Source of the DNA: Nanobdellota archaeon
Lineage (GTDB): Archaea > Nanobdellota > Nanobdellia > Pacearchaeales > GW2011-AR1
Length of the DNA: 9,219 nucleotides
NCBI GenBank assembly: GCA_022563455.1
Contig: JADFNI010000039.1
Location: 1 to 9,219, forward strand
Direction of reading: 5' to 3'
A model generated the notes under the pieces. It did no database searches. It saw only the letters and a program-made list of their open reading frames with translations, and was not told the DNA's origin. This document shows positions 1 through 5,569 of the stretch, in pieces. Within the stretch, counting starts at the first letter, position 1. Each line of letters begins with the position of its first letter. The translations under genes were made by a program, and so were the position numbers.

Positions 1-1172
1 CCGGTCTGGATAGTCAAGATATATCTAATCCATATAAGGATTTATCCCATTATCTTGATTATATAGACAAACCTTACAATGGATTTGATCAGAAAAATTC
101 AAATAATGACATTAAAGGTCTATATGGATGTCATAGGGGATGGATAAAAGGTCAATGTGAAGGTGGACACGTGTACGCTAAGGCAGTTATGTGTGATAAA
201 GAGTGGTGTCCTGATTGTGGAAAAAAGAACTCAAACATCCATAAAAGGCGTATATCTAGATGGTGGGATAAAATAATGCCGATGAAAAGTGTTGGATATC
301 TAGTAATTACTATTCCCGAACAATTTAGAAATGATTTTTATAATAGAGATTTATTAAGTTCTTTCAGAAGATACGTAATAAGAAAATTAAAAGAGGATGG
401 ATTTGATAAAGGATTGAGTAGATGGCATTGGGCTGGAAGTTGTACATATTGTAGGGAAAAAGGATGTAAAAGGTGCAATTATACAGGGATGTCCGATGTT
501 TGGAAACCTCATTTAAATATATTAATTGAAAATGGTTACGAACCTTTTGTTGTTGATGTAGATAATTGGTTAAATAGATATAAGGAGGACATAGCATTAC
601 AGATGTGTCAATTAATTAATAAATATAGAATAATAGAAAAAGCGAAACAGTATGCAAAAGATTTAAACTGTGAACTGGAGGATATAAATTTGAGAAAAAT
701 TAATTTAAGTAATGATGAACAAGCAAATATTAACAGTATTGTTTTGAATTATAGATATACTGATAAAGAAGAAAAAAAAGTGCATTTGAATAATTATGTT
801 AATAGGGCGACTTGGAGATATGATTACGGATTTAAAGAAATAAATACGATAAAAGGATATAGAACTACACAAAGTTGGGGTAAATGGAAAAAAACACATG
901 AGAGAACTAGTGAACTGGTTGCTTTGGAAAAAGGATGCTGTCCTGAATGTGAAAAGAAAAAAATAAAGTCTAAAATCACTTGGAGTACTTTTGAGTCTAT
1001 TAAAGAAGGTGAATTTGATTATCGTTTTATAAAAAAAAATATTGAAGGTGGATATTATTTATTAGATTTGCCTCCACCGGTTGATATTGGATTTAAGGAG
1101 TTAATGAACGATCTTGATTATACGGGAATTTTTGACAAGATATTTAAAGGAAAGTATATTATTAATAATTAA
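1..1172 (+). CDS. rep: Rolling-circle replication initiator (Rep), main C-terminal part; 5' end cut by window edge
   Basis: The frame is open from position 3 to the stop at 1170-1172. The GTG at 171 is probably an internal valine, because coding-type sequence with cysteines (GCHRGW, then GQCEGG) continues upstream of it. Numbering for the joined protein (434 aa, see 9087-9219): C88, C97, C109, C114 and C117 form a putative N-terminal zinc region; LVITIPEQF (about 145-153) is the beta strand typical of HUH Rep motif 1; C192/C195/C200/C203 form a CxxC-x4-CxxC cluster; PHLNILI (H215, N217) sits where the HUH metal site is expected, with Asn replacing the second His; NYVNRATW carries Y310, the likely nicking tyrosine; a CCPEC pair lies near 357-361. 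Known role of the family: it nicks one strand at the origin and stays covalently bound to the 5' end. Assignment is by motif reading only; subfamily not determined. Confidence 0.85.
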   Translation, partial: GLDSQDISNPYKDLSHYLDYIDKPYNGFDQKNSNNDIKGLYGCHRGWIKGQCEGGHVYAKAVMCDKEWCPDCGKKNSNIHKRRISRWWDKIMPMKSVGYLVITIPEQFRNDFYNRDLLSSFRRYVIRKLKEDGFDKGLSRWHWAGSCTYCREKGCKRCNYTGMSDVWKPHLNILIENGYEPFVVDVDNWLNRYKEDIALQMCQLINKYRIIEKAKQYAKDLNCELEDINLRKINLSNDEQANINSIVLNYRYTDKEEKKVHLNNYVNRATWRYDYGFKEINTIKGYRTTQSWGKWKKTHERTSELVALEKGCCPECEKKKIKSKITWSTFESIKEGEFDYRFIKKNIEGGYYLLDLPPPVDIGFKELMNDLDYTGIFDKIFKGKYIINN

Positions 1173-1186
1173 AAGTGGCTGATAAT

Positions 1187-1306
1187 ATGACTATATTTAT
1201 AATAGGAGTGATTGCAGTAGTTTTTATAGTAATGATACAAGTTATTTTTGGATTAAAAAATAATAAAAAGGATCAAAATGAGCCTATCAAAAGAAATAAC
1301 GGTTAA
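1187..1306 (+). CDS. 39-residue single-pass membrane peptide
   Basis: A short open frame starts with ATG 14 nt after the rep stop and ends TAA at 1304-1306, overlapping the next gene by 29 nt in a different frame. The product is a hydrophobic stretch of about 20 residues (from TIFIIGVIAVVFIVM onward to about residue 22), followed by a polar, lysine- and asparagine-rich tail with KNNKK. This is the layout of a tiny one-helix membrane protein. Such peptides in small phages can act in lysis, virion membranes or host interaction, but nothing here picks one. It fills an otherwise empty 105-nt gap, which supports it. Its short length means chance cannot be excluded. Confidence 0.5.
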   Translation: MTIFIIGVIAVVFIVMIQVIFGLKNNKKDQNEPIKRNNG

Positions 1307-1514
1307 ACCCGGACAATTAGAAAATTCTATTTGTAGAAACAAAGATTGTAAAAATCCTTTTTTTATTAAAGTCTATGTTTTAAAAAAAATTCCTAAAATT
1401 ATATCGGGAGCATCAAAAAATATTATTCAGCCAATAGAATTGTATATATGTAAGAAATGTGGTGAACTTAATCCAGAAATGACGCCAGACGGTGTACTTT
1501 CTAAGGATAACTAA
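1278..1514 (+). CDS. Small zinc-ribbon-like protein (78 aa)
   Basis: The product has two cysteine pairs, C19-x4-C24 (CRNKDC) and C58-x2-C61 (CKKC), 33 residues apart and separated by a lysine- and isoleucine-rich beta-type stretch. This spacing fits a zinc ribbon, a fold that usually binds nucleic acid or protein partners. GEL follows the second pair, as in many zinc ribbons. It lies in the group of small genes after rep, overlaps the 39-residue peptide upstream and possibly the next frame downstream. No enzymatic motif is visible. A role in phage transcription, replication or host takeover is possible but is inference from position only. Confidence 0.65.
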   Translation: MSLSKEITVKPGQLENSICRNKDCKNPFFIKVYVLKKIPKIISGASKNIIQPIELYICKKCGELNPEMTPDGVLSKDN

Positions 1515-1734
1515 ATTTAAAATTCTGAAAGCAGGAATAAAAACAGAAAATAAAATAAAAGTAAAAACTTGGACACGTAATCAGTGGACACGTAATCAGT
1601 ATGCCAACATTAAGTTACGCAGGGTAAGAGATAGGATAAAAAAAGAAATGTTTTACATTTGCAATTTGGAAGCACATGAAGCACTTGAACGGGCTATTAG
1701 AATAATTGAAAGGGAAATAGCTGAAAACAGATAA
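1492..1734 (+). CDS. Small basic helical protein with uncertain non-ATG start (up to 80 aa)
   Basis: The frame is open from upstream of 1492 to the TAA at 1732-1734, which overlaps the next gene's ATG by one base (TAATG), a layout common in translationally coupled genes. The only in-frame ATG is deep inside (codon 54), so the start is probably the GTG at 1492, overlapping the previous gene by 23 nt, or another non-ATG codon further in. The N-terminal half is very basic (many Lys and Arg) and contains a duplicated WTRNQ pentapeptide caused by a 15-bp tandem repeat. The C-terminal 30 residues look like an amphipathic helix rich in Glu, Arg and Ile. It could be a nucleic-acid-binding protein. 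Not recognised; the reading frame itself is moderately supported. Confidence 0.5.
   Translation: MYFLRITKFKILKAGIKTENKIKVKTWTRNQWTRNQYANIKLRRVRDRIKKEMFYICNLEAHEALERAIRIIEREIAENR
1570..1599 (+). repeat. Perfect 15-bp tandem repeat, two copies (TGGACACGTAATCAG)
   Basis: The unit TGGACACGTAATCAG occurs at 1570-1584 and again at 1585-1599 without mismatch. It is in frame with the small gene around it and duplicates five residues. The first nine bases (TGGACACGT) also occur inside rep at 164-172, where they extend into the palindrome ACACGTGT. It may be a recent slippage duplication or a binding site such as an iteron. Confidence 0.9.
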
Positions 1735-2186
1735 TGGCAGTCGCAAAGTATAAATATAAAGACATAGATCATACTATGAAACAATTACGAAGGCAAATTG
1801 TTGATAGTTATGATTTTGCATTTGAAACGTGTCCTGAATTTAATAGCCCAGAAGATTTGTTTTATTGGTTAAAAACTCAAGTTATATATAAAAATGACCC
1901 GCCAGGTATAGAATATTTACAAACAATGCAAACCCTTTATTCAGATGACAAATATAATAGAGCGGGGGAGGGTGATTGTGATTGTTTTGTAATAACAACT
2001 ATTGCTTGTATGAAAGTTAATGGCTGGGATAATGTTTTTGTTATTTTAGTAGGTAGAGATAAAAGAAGACCGGCACATATTTACAGTGGTGTTGAAGTAA
2101 ACGGAAAAATAAAATGTTTAGACCTTACAAATCCTTATTATAATATGGAAAGGAACTATAAATATAAACAGGTTTTGCCAGTTTAA
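1734..2186 (+). CDS. Transglutaminase-fold cysteine protease-like protein (150 aa)
   Basis: The second half carries the three landmarks of the transglutaminase-like fold in order: GEGDCDC with the likely catalytic Cys82 (C84 is an alternative), PAHIYSGVEV with His115 aligned to the start of a beta strand, and CLDLTNP with Asp130. The spacing and the hydrophobic helix after the Cys (FVITTIACMKVNGW) match bacterial and phage members that work as peptidases or amidases. Residues 1-75 form a helical N-terminal part with aromatic residues. There is no signal peptide or membrane helix, so it should be cytoplasmic or packaged. Its ATG overlaps the upstream stop by one base, and the next gene starts 2 nt after its stop. 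Possible jobs are capsid protein processing or attack on a host protein; the sequence does not decide. Confidence 0.7.
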   Translation: MAVAKYKYKDIDHTMKQLRRQIVDSYDFAFETCPEFNSPEDLFYWLKTQVIYKNDPPGIEYLQTMQTLYSDDKYNRAGEGDCDCFVITTIACMKVNGWDNVFVILVGRDKRRPAHIYSGVEVNGKIKCLDLTNPYYNMERNYKYKQVLPV

Positions 2187-2188
2187 TA

Positions 2189-2395
2189 ATGAAAAATTTT
2201 TATTGTCAGAAAAAATGTGGAGATATCGAATTTTCTATAAAAGAATGGAATAAATCGTATGAAGAAATTCAATCAATGCCAATATGTGAATATGAAAAGA
2301 ATATTTTAATAGATGGGTGTTTTTGTTTTGAACAATGCTTTGATTGTATGGTTGTAGTAGGAAGAAGACAGTTAGAAACTAAAAAAATGGGATAA
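2189..2395 (+). CDS. Cysteine-rich small protein (68 aa)
   Basis: Seven cysteines occur in 68 residues: C6, C10, C33, C44, C46, C50 and C53, with a dense cluster (CFCFEQCFDC) near the C-terminus. There is no hydrophobic signal sequence, so the protein is probably cytoplasmic and the cysteines more likely bind a metal such as zinc than form disulfides. The gene starts 2 nt after the stop of the transglutaminase-like gene and is the last gene before the 99-nt non-coding gap, so it likely closes the early transcription unit. I do not recognise the family. Confidence 0.6.
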   Translation: MKNFYCQKKCGDIEFSIKEWNKSYEEIQSMPICEYEKNILIDGCFCFEQCFDCMVVVGRRQLETKKMG

Positions 2396-2420
2396 TGCTA
2401 TAAGAGAAAAATATAACTAT

Positions 2421-2443
2421 AATTAAATTTTGTCAATTTAATT
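2421..2443 (+). promoter_or_regulatory. Perfect 9-bp A/T palindrome (operator or weak terminator)
   Basis: AATTAAATT (2421-2429) and AATTTAATT (2435-2443) are exact reverse complements around a 5-nt spacer. The right arm overlaps the -33 element of the predicted promoter by two bases, so a protein bound here would block it. As RNA, the A-U stem followed by a T-rich run could act as a weak terminator for the upstream genes. Confidence 0.45.
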
Positions 2444-2472
2444 TGGTTTTTAAATTTTCTTTATTTAGTTTG
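2442..2472 (+). promoter_or_regulatory. Predicted Bacteroidetes-type promoter of the virion module
   Basis: TTTG at 2442-2445 is followed after 19 nt by TTAGTTTG at 2465-2472. The Bacteroidetes sigma factor recognises TTTG near -33 and TAnnTTTG near -7, so this matches except for one base in the -7 box. Transcription would start around 2478, about 15-17 nt before the ATG at 2495. The 2396-2494 gap holds no other gene, and this is its most plausible function. Confidence 0.5.
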
Positions 2473-2494
2473 CACGTTCTAATGTTTAATCCCT

Positions 2495-3037
2495 ATGTAT
2501 TTAGAATTAGCGGAAAATAATAATAAAAATTACTATTCAATGATGGCACAAGCTCCAGAGCAAGATGTTTCCAATTTATATGTATATATTCCAGCTCAAT
2601 TTACAGAGGACAAAGAAGGTATGTATGTCCGGGAGGATTCTTTTGATATGTTGCCAGATTTTCAATGGGATCAACTACAGGATGTTTTAGAACCATATCA
2701 AGAAAGAAATTTGAGTTTGTTTGGATTAGGTAAAAAAGGGAGAGCTAGAAGGAAAGCCAGAAGGGCAGCTAGACAAGCTGGAAAGATAGAGAGAATTAAA
2801 ATTAGGGGAGAATCCGGTGGAGGAGCTTTGGGCAAAGTGGCAGGTGCGATAAGTAATATATTTGGAGGAGGAGGAGCAGCGGGAGCGCCCGTAGAAATTA
2901 TAGAACCATTACCTCCTCCTGTTCAAGCAGGGATGTTTGGAATTAAAGGATTACCAAACTGGATAATTCCAGTTGCTGCAGTGGGAGGACTTATACTTGT
3001 ATTAGCTAGAATAGGAAGACCAAAAAGACGTAAGTAA
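2495..3037 (+). CDS. Basic virion-type protein with C-terminal membrane helix (180 aa)
   Basis: Four regions are visible: an acidic, aromatic N-terminal region (1-75); a strongly basic stretch at about 80-104 (GKKGRARRKARRAARQAGK); a glycine- and alanine-rich linker (107-130) leading to a proline patch; and a hydrophobic helix at about 155-172 with a positively charged tail ending RPKRRK. This suggests a protein anchored in a membrane whose basic part contacts nucleic acid or capsid, as expected in a phage with an internal membrane. It is the first gene after the predicted promoter and heads the structural module; the next gene begins 2 nt after its stop. The family is not recognised; the virion role is inferred from composition and position. 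Confidence 0.65.
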   Translation: MYLELAENNNKNYYSMMAQAPEQDVSNLYVYIPAQFTEDKEGMYVREDSFDMLPDFQWDQLQDVLEPYQERNLSLFGLGKKGRARRKARRAARQAGKIERIKIRGESGGGALGKVAGAISNIFGGGGAAGAPVEIIEPLPPPVQAGMFGIKGLPNWIIPVAAVGGLILVLARIGRPKRRK

Positions 3038-3039
3038 AA

Positions 3040-3288
3040 ATGAAAAATAATATATTTTATAATCTAAGAGCAATGACTGTTATGCTAATGTTTGTTGCAT
3101 TAATGTTTGTTATTATTGTTTCATTGTTTGGATGTAAAAAAGAATCTTGTTATACTTGTTCCACCTCTGACAATGGTACTGGATATATTTGGGATGTTGA
3201 ATACTTATGCGGAGAAAGTGATGCTACTGATTATATAAATACTTTTAATGATGTCAATAATACGGCAGAGTGTATTATGAATGAATAA
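3040..3288 (+). CDS. Predicted small lipoprotein (82 aa)
   Basis: A hydrophobic segment (about residues 12-31) ends in the lipobox SLFGC, with Cys32 as the likely lipidated residue after signal peptidase II cleavage. The sequence after it starts CKKESCYTC, and C37, C40, C57 and C78 could form two disulfides in the mature 51-residue domain. The export signal implies the protein leaves the cytoplasm and attaches to the inner or outer membrane. Phage-encoded lipoproteins are known in other systems to block superinfection or to aid lysis, but no such function can be read here. The gene sits between two basic membrane proteins of the structural module, so a virion-membrane role is also possible. 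Confidence 0.65.
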   Translation: MKNNIFYNLRAMTVMLMFVALMFVIIVSLFGCKKESCYTCSTSDNGTGYIWDVEYLCGESDATDYINTFNDVNNTAECIMNE

Positions 3289-3310
3289 TTTTTAATATAA
3301 AATAAATATT

Positions 3311-3871
3311 ATGAAAAAGACTAAAAGACGTAGGCGTAGAACAGTATCAGTTAATCAATTAGTCTCTGTTAAACCAACCAGGAGACGAAGGGGAACCAGA
3401 AAAAAAGGGTTTTTGAGTGATATGGTAACGCCTGCTACTGCACGTGGAGCATTTATAGCTACTGCCAATGGTGCGTTAGGGGGTGCTGCTGCTGCTATAT
3501 TAAGACGTGTTACAGCGGGGAAATTGCCTCCCTTTTGGGATGTGGCTGCTCCCTTTATTGCGGGATATGCTGCTGCTGCATTTCTTAAAATGCCACAAGT
3601 GGGGGCTGGATTAGCTGCGGTTGCAGCAAATCAATTAATGAAAGATGTTGGATTAGGTGATAATAATATGGATTTGCAAGATCACAATTACGCCAACAAT
3701 CTAAAGCAACTTCCTGCTGCATTAGATGGTTATGGACAACCAATGAGTGAAAATGAAATGTATTTACAACAAAATCCGGAAATGTATTTACAAGAGTCCG
3801 AGTATCAAGTGGGATATGCTCCTGATTTTGCAAGTCCAACAGTTCCAGTAACAGTAGATGAAATCGTATAA
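3311..3871 (+). CDS. Arginine-rich protein with hydrophobic helices (186 aa)
   Basis: The N-terminus is extremely basic (RRRRR at 6-10, RRRR at 24-27), as in proteins that neutralise packaged nucleic acid. Residues about 47-64, 78-92 and 97-110 are alanine- and glycine-rich hydrophobic helices that could lie in or cross a membrane. The C-terminal 60 residues are acidic and polar and include a repeated EMYLQ block. The layout of a basic head, membrane-type middle and acidic tail suggests a virion protein linking genome, membrane and shell. It directly precedes the paired capsid candidates, with a 34-nt A/T-rich gap. The family is not recognised. Confidence 0.6.
   Translation: MKKTKRRRRRTVSVNQLVSVKPTRRRRGTRKKGFLSDMVTPATARGAFIATANGALGGAAAAILRRVTAGKLPPFWDVAAPFIAGYAAAAFLKMPQVGAGLAAVAANQLMKDVGLGDNNMDLQDHNYANNLKQLPAALDGYGQPMSENEMYLQQNPEMYLQESEYQVGYAPDFASPTVPVTVDEIV
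3755..3793 (+). repeat. Two 15-bp direct repeats inside the arginine-rich gene
   Basis: GAAATGTATTTACAA occurs at 3755-3769 and 3779-3793, 24 nt apart and in frame, giving EMYLQ twice in the acidic C-terminal tail. It is most likely an internal duplication. Confidence 0.85.
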
Positions 3872-3905
3872 TTATTAATATTAAGTAAATATAAAATTAT
3901 ATAAT

Positions 3906-4499
3906 ATGCAACCATCGTCAATATCTAATATTACTCCTAATCAAAAAATAGTAGGAGTAAATAAAAGGTTTGGAAATTTCGGTATCCGAAAACAACAGGG
4001 TACAACTAGGGTTATTTATGATACCCTGACTTTAACTACTACACAAGACACTTTTAGGTTTTTTGAGGGGGTAGCTAATAGGACTTTTCCACAAACCAAC
4101 GTCAATGAATCTGCTAATGGATTGCAAGTAGGAGAATCTCTATCTGTGGATAGAATGTATTTAAGTTTAGTTACTCTAGATGCCGTAGATGGAGATATTA
4201 TTACTCTAACACCCATTTCAACTAGACCAGATATTACAATAGGAGAAATGAGTATTAAAATTGCAAATACGATTATATTAAAACCTATTCCATTATCATC
4301 TTTTTTGGGAAATTTTAATAAATCTTCTTATTTTTCAACTAGTATGAATTTTGAATTTGATACAAGTTTAATATTTCCTCCTTTATTAGAGTTTATTGTA
4401 GAAATAAGAACCTTGATAGTTGCTGGAACTCCTAATACGGAATTAAGGCTAACAATAGAGGGAGTGGGTGCAATCTTAGCCCCTAGAAACACTTTTTAA
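3906..4499 (+). CDS. Candidate jelly-roll capsid protein, paralog A (197 aa)
   Basis: This protein is clearly homologous to the next gene's product along its whole length: shared blocks include KQQGTTR (29-35), FRFFEG (50-55), FP-TN (61-65), L-VGE (73-77), IILKPI (123-128), SFL-FNK (132-139) and the identical C-terminus GAILAPRNTF. Alternating hydrophobic residues and glycine/asparagine turns, with almost no long helix, indicate a beta-sandwich of the size of a single jelly roll. The FF/TN/L-VGE pattern is what I would expect of small icosahedral phage shell proteins, but this is recognition by eye. Its position in the middle of the structural genes supports a major or minor capsid role. No signal peptide or membrane helix is present. 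Confidence 0.55.
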   Translation: MQPSSISNITPNQKIVGVNKRFGNFGIRKQQGTTRVIYDTLTLTTTQDTFRFFEGVANRTFPQTNVNESANGLQVGESLSVDRMYLSLVTLDAVDGDIITLTPISTRPDITIGEMSIKIANTIILKPIPLSSFLGNFNKSSYFSTSMNFEFDTSLIFPPLLEFIVEIRTLIVAGTPNTELRLTIEGVGAILAPRNTF

Positions 4500-4500
4500 T
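4470..4500 (+). repeat. 31-bp direct repeat, copy 1 (3' end of capsid paralog A)
   Basis: The block from GCAATC to the stop codon plus one base is identical to 5082-5112. It includes the codons for AILAPRNTF and the TAA. Synonymous sites are unchanged, unlike the rest of the pair. Confidence 0.9.
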
Positions 4501-4532
4501 AATAAAAATAAACGAAAATTAAATAACTACAT

Positions 4533-5111
4533 ATGCAAAGGCAAATTTTAAATCCTATTTCCCCACAACAAAAGATGATTAGAGATGCCAATAAGTTTGG
4601 CAATAGGGGATTGAAAAAACAACAGGGAACAACGAGGATTATTTATGATAGTCTCGCAAATGATGGTAGAACTGAATTTCGTTTTTTTGAAGGGATAGGA
4701 ACTAGGGTTTTTCCCTTTACTAATTTGACAGAAAATAAATTGAGTGTAGGTGAAATGATGACCATAGAAAGGATATATTTAATGGTATTTACTTCTATTG
4801 CAGGAGTTCCTTCTGCCCTTAATACTATAGAAGCTAGTCCAGGTTTAAATGGAGCTACCTTTGAATTTAGTCAAGCAAATGTAGATATAATAAAACCTAT
4901 TGCTGTTGCTTCTTTTTTAGCGGAGTTTAACAAAGATGCTAGACACGCAAATTATACGAATTTTGAAATGGATACTCAACTTGTTATTCAACCATTACTT
5001 GAATTTAGTGCAATAGTTCGGGCTTCATCTAGCGAAACCGTAGCTAATCAATTTGTAAGATTGGTTATAGAGGGTGCGGGAGCAATCTTAGCCCCTAGAA
5101 ACACTTTTTAA
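4533..5111 (+). CDS. Candidate jelly-roll capsid protein, paralog B (192 aa)
   Basis: This is a second copy of the preceding gene, diverged in the middle but strongly conserved at the ends: KQQGTTR-IYD near 29-38, FRFFEG (49-54), L-VGE (70-74), IIKPI (119-123), EFNK (131-134), PLLEF (154-158) and the identical last ten residues. The last 31 nt of the two genes, including the stop, are identical. Insertions and deletions fall in predicted surface loops (about 85-115). Two adjacent single jelly-roll proteins form the shell in some membrane-containing viruses such as P23-77, while others, including FLiP, use one double jelly roll. A two-protein shell is therefore plausible here but unproven. It starts 33 nt after paralog A behind an A-rich leader. 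Confidence 0.55.
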   Translation: MQRQILNPISPQQKMIRDANKFGNRGLKKQQGTTRIIYDSLANDGRTEFRFFEGIGTRVFPFTNLTENKLSVGEMMTIERIYLMVFTSIAGVPSALNTIEASPGLNGATFEFSQANVDIIKPIAVASFLAEFNKDARHANYTNFEMDTQLVIQPLLEFSAIVRASSSETVANQFVRLVIEGAGAILAPRNTF

Positions 5112-5112
5112 T
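5082..5112 (+). repeat. 31-bp direct repeat, copy 2 (3' end of capsid paralog B)
   Basis: Exact copy of 4470-4500, 612 bp downstream. Recombination between the two would delete exactly one paralog and leave a complete gene end. Confidence 0.9.
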
Positions 5113-5131
5113 TGTAACAATTTAGTTTTAT

Positions 5132-5566
5132 ATGAATGATAGGCAATTAGCAGAAATGAAGGGTATAGTTAATACCCCTCAATTTCCAGGTCAACAGAAG
5201 GGCTTTAGTATTGATGCAATTAGAACATTAATAAAAAAGCAAAAAAGAGTAAGGGGATTTCGTTTTAATCTTGTTACAAGTAATCAAACATTTAATATTA
5301 ATATATCTGGATCGGCAAGAATATTTTTAGGATTTGTATTTAGTTTTGAACCAGATACACCAGCTAATTTTCCTGCTTTTTTTAACCTTACTATTAATAA
5401 TGAAGTAGTTATACAAGATGTTAATCCTAATTTTTTTACGCAAAGATATATGGATGATGAATATTACTTTTTCCCTAGACCTTTAAGTGGACAGGATGAT
5501 ATTACTTTACAGACGCAACCTGCGGTTGCTGCTATAATACTAGATGTTGGCATATATTACATATAA
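5132..5566 (+). CDS. Beta-rich virion-type protein, possible penton or minor capsid protein (144 aa)
   Basis: After a basic N-terminal helix (residues 26-43, with KKQKRVRGF) the rest is a run of short beta strands: FRFNLVTS, TFNINISG, RIFLGFVFSF, FFNLTIN, EVVIQDV, EYYFFPRPL, DITLQT and AIILDVGIYYI. About eight strands in 100 residues fit a compact single jelly roll. There is no membrane helix or enzyme motif. It lies between the capsid pair and the likely spike protein, with gaps of 20 nt and 3 nt, which suits a vertex or penton base that joins shell and spike. That role is inferred from size and position only. Confidence 0.5.
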   Translation: MNDRQLAEMKGIVNTPQFPGQQKGFSIDAIRTLIKKQKRVRGFRFNLVTSNQTFNINISGSARIFLGFVFSFEPDTPANFPAFFNLTINNEVVIQDVNPNFFTQRYMDDEYYFFPRPLSGQDDITLQTQPAVAAIILDVGIYYI

Positions 5567-5569
5567 AAA

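Noticed and set aside
171..173. GTG as the start of Rep
   Set aside because: The frame is open upstream to position 3, with cysteines that fit the zinc region, and joins the frame at 9087; the GTG is more likely internal Val102.
364..899. Reverse-strand open frames inside rep (364-597, 705-899)
   Set aside because: They are complements of A/T-rich Rep codons, have low-complexity Phe/Ile/Tyr composition and no supporting context.
1243..1250. TATTTTTG as a promoter -7 box before the zinc-ribbon gene
   Set aside because: No TTTG or TTG at 19-21 nt upstream, and it lies inside the membrane-peptide frame.
2482..2520. 12-residue frame starting at ATG 2482
   Set aside because: Too short and overlaps the better-supported gene at 2495.
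3184..3191. TATATTTG as a promoter -7 box in the lipoprotein gene
   Set aside because: The nearest TTG upstream is 25 nt away, and the site is mid-gene.
3585..4216. Reverse-strand open frames in the structural genes (3585-3839, 4016-4216)
   Set aside because: They lie wholly inside well-supported forward genes and have no promoter or recognisable motif.
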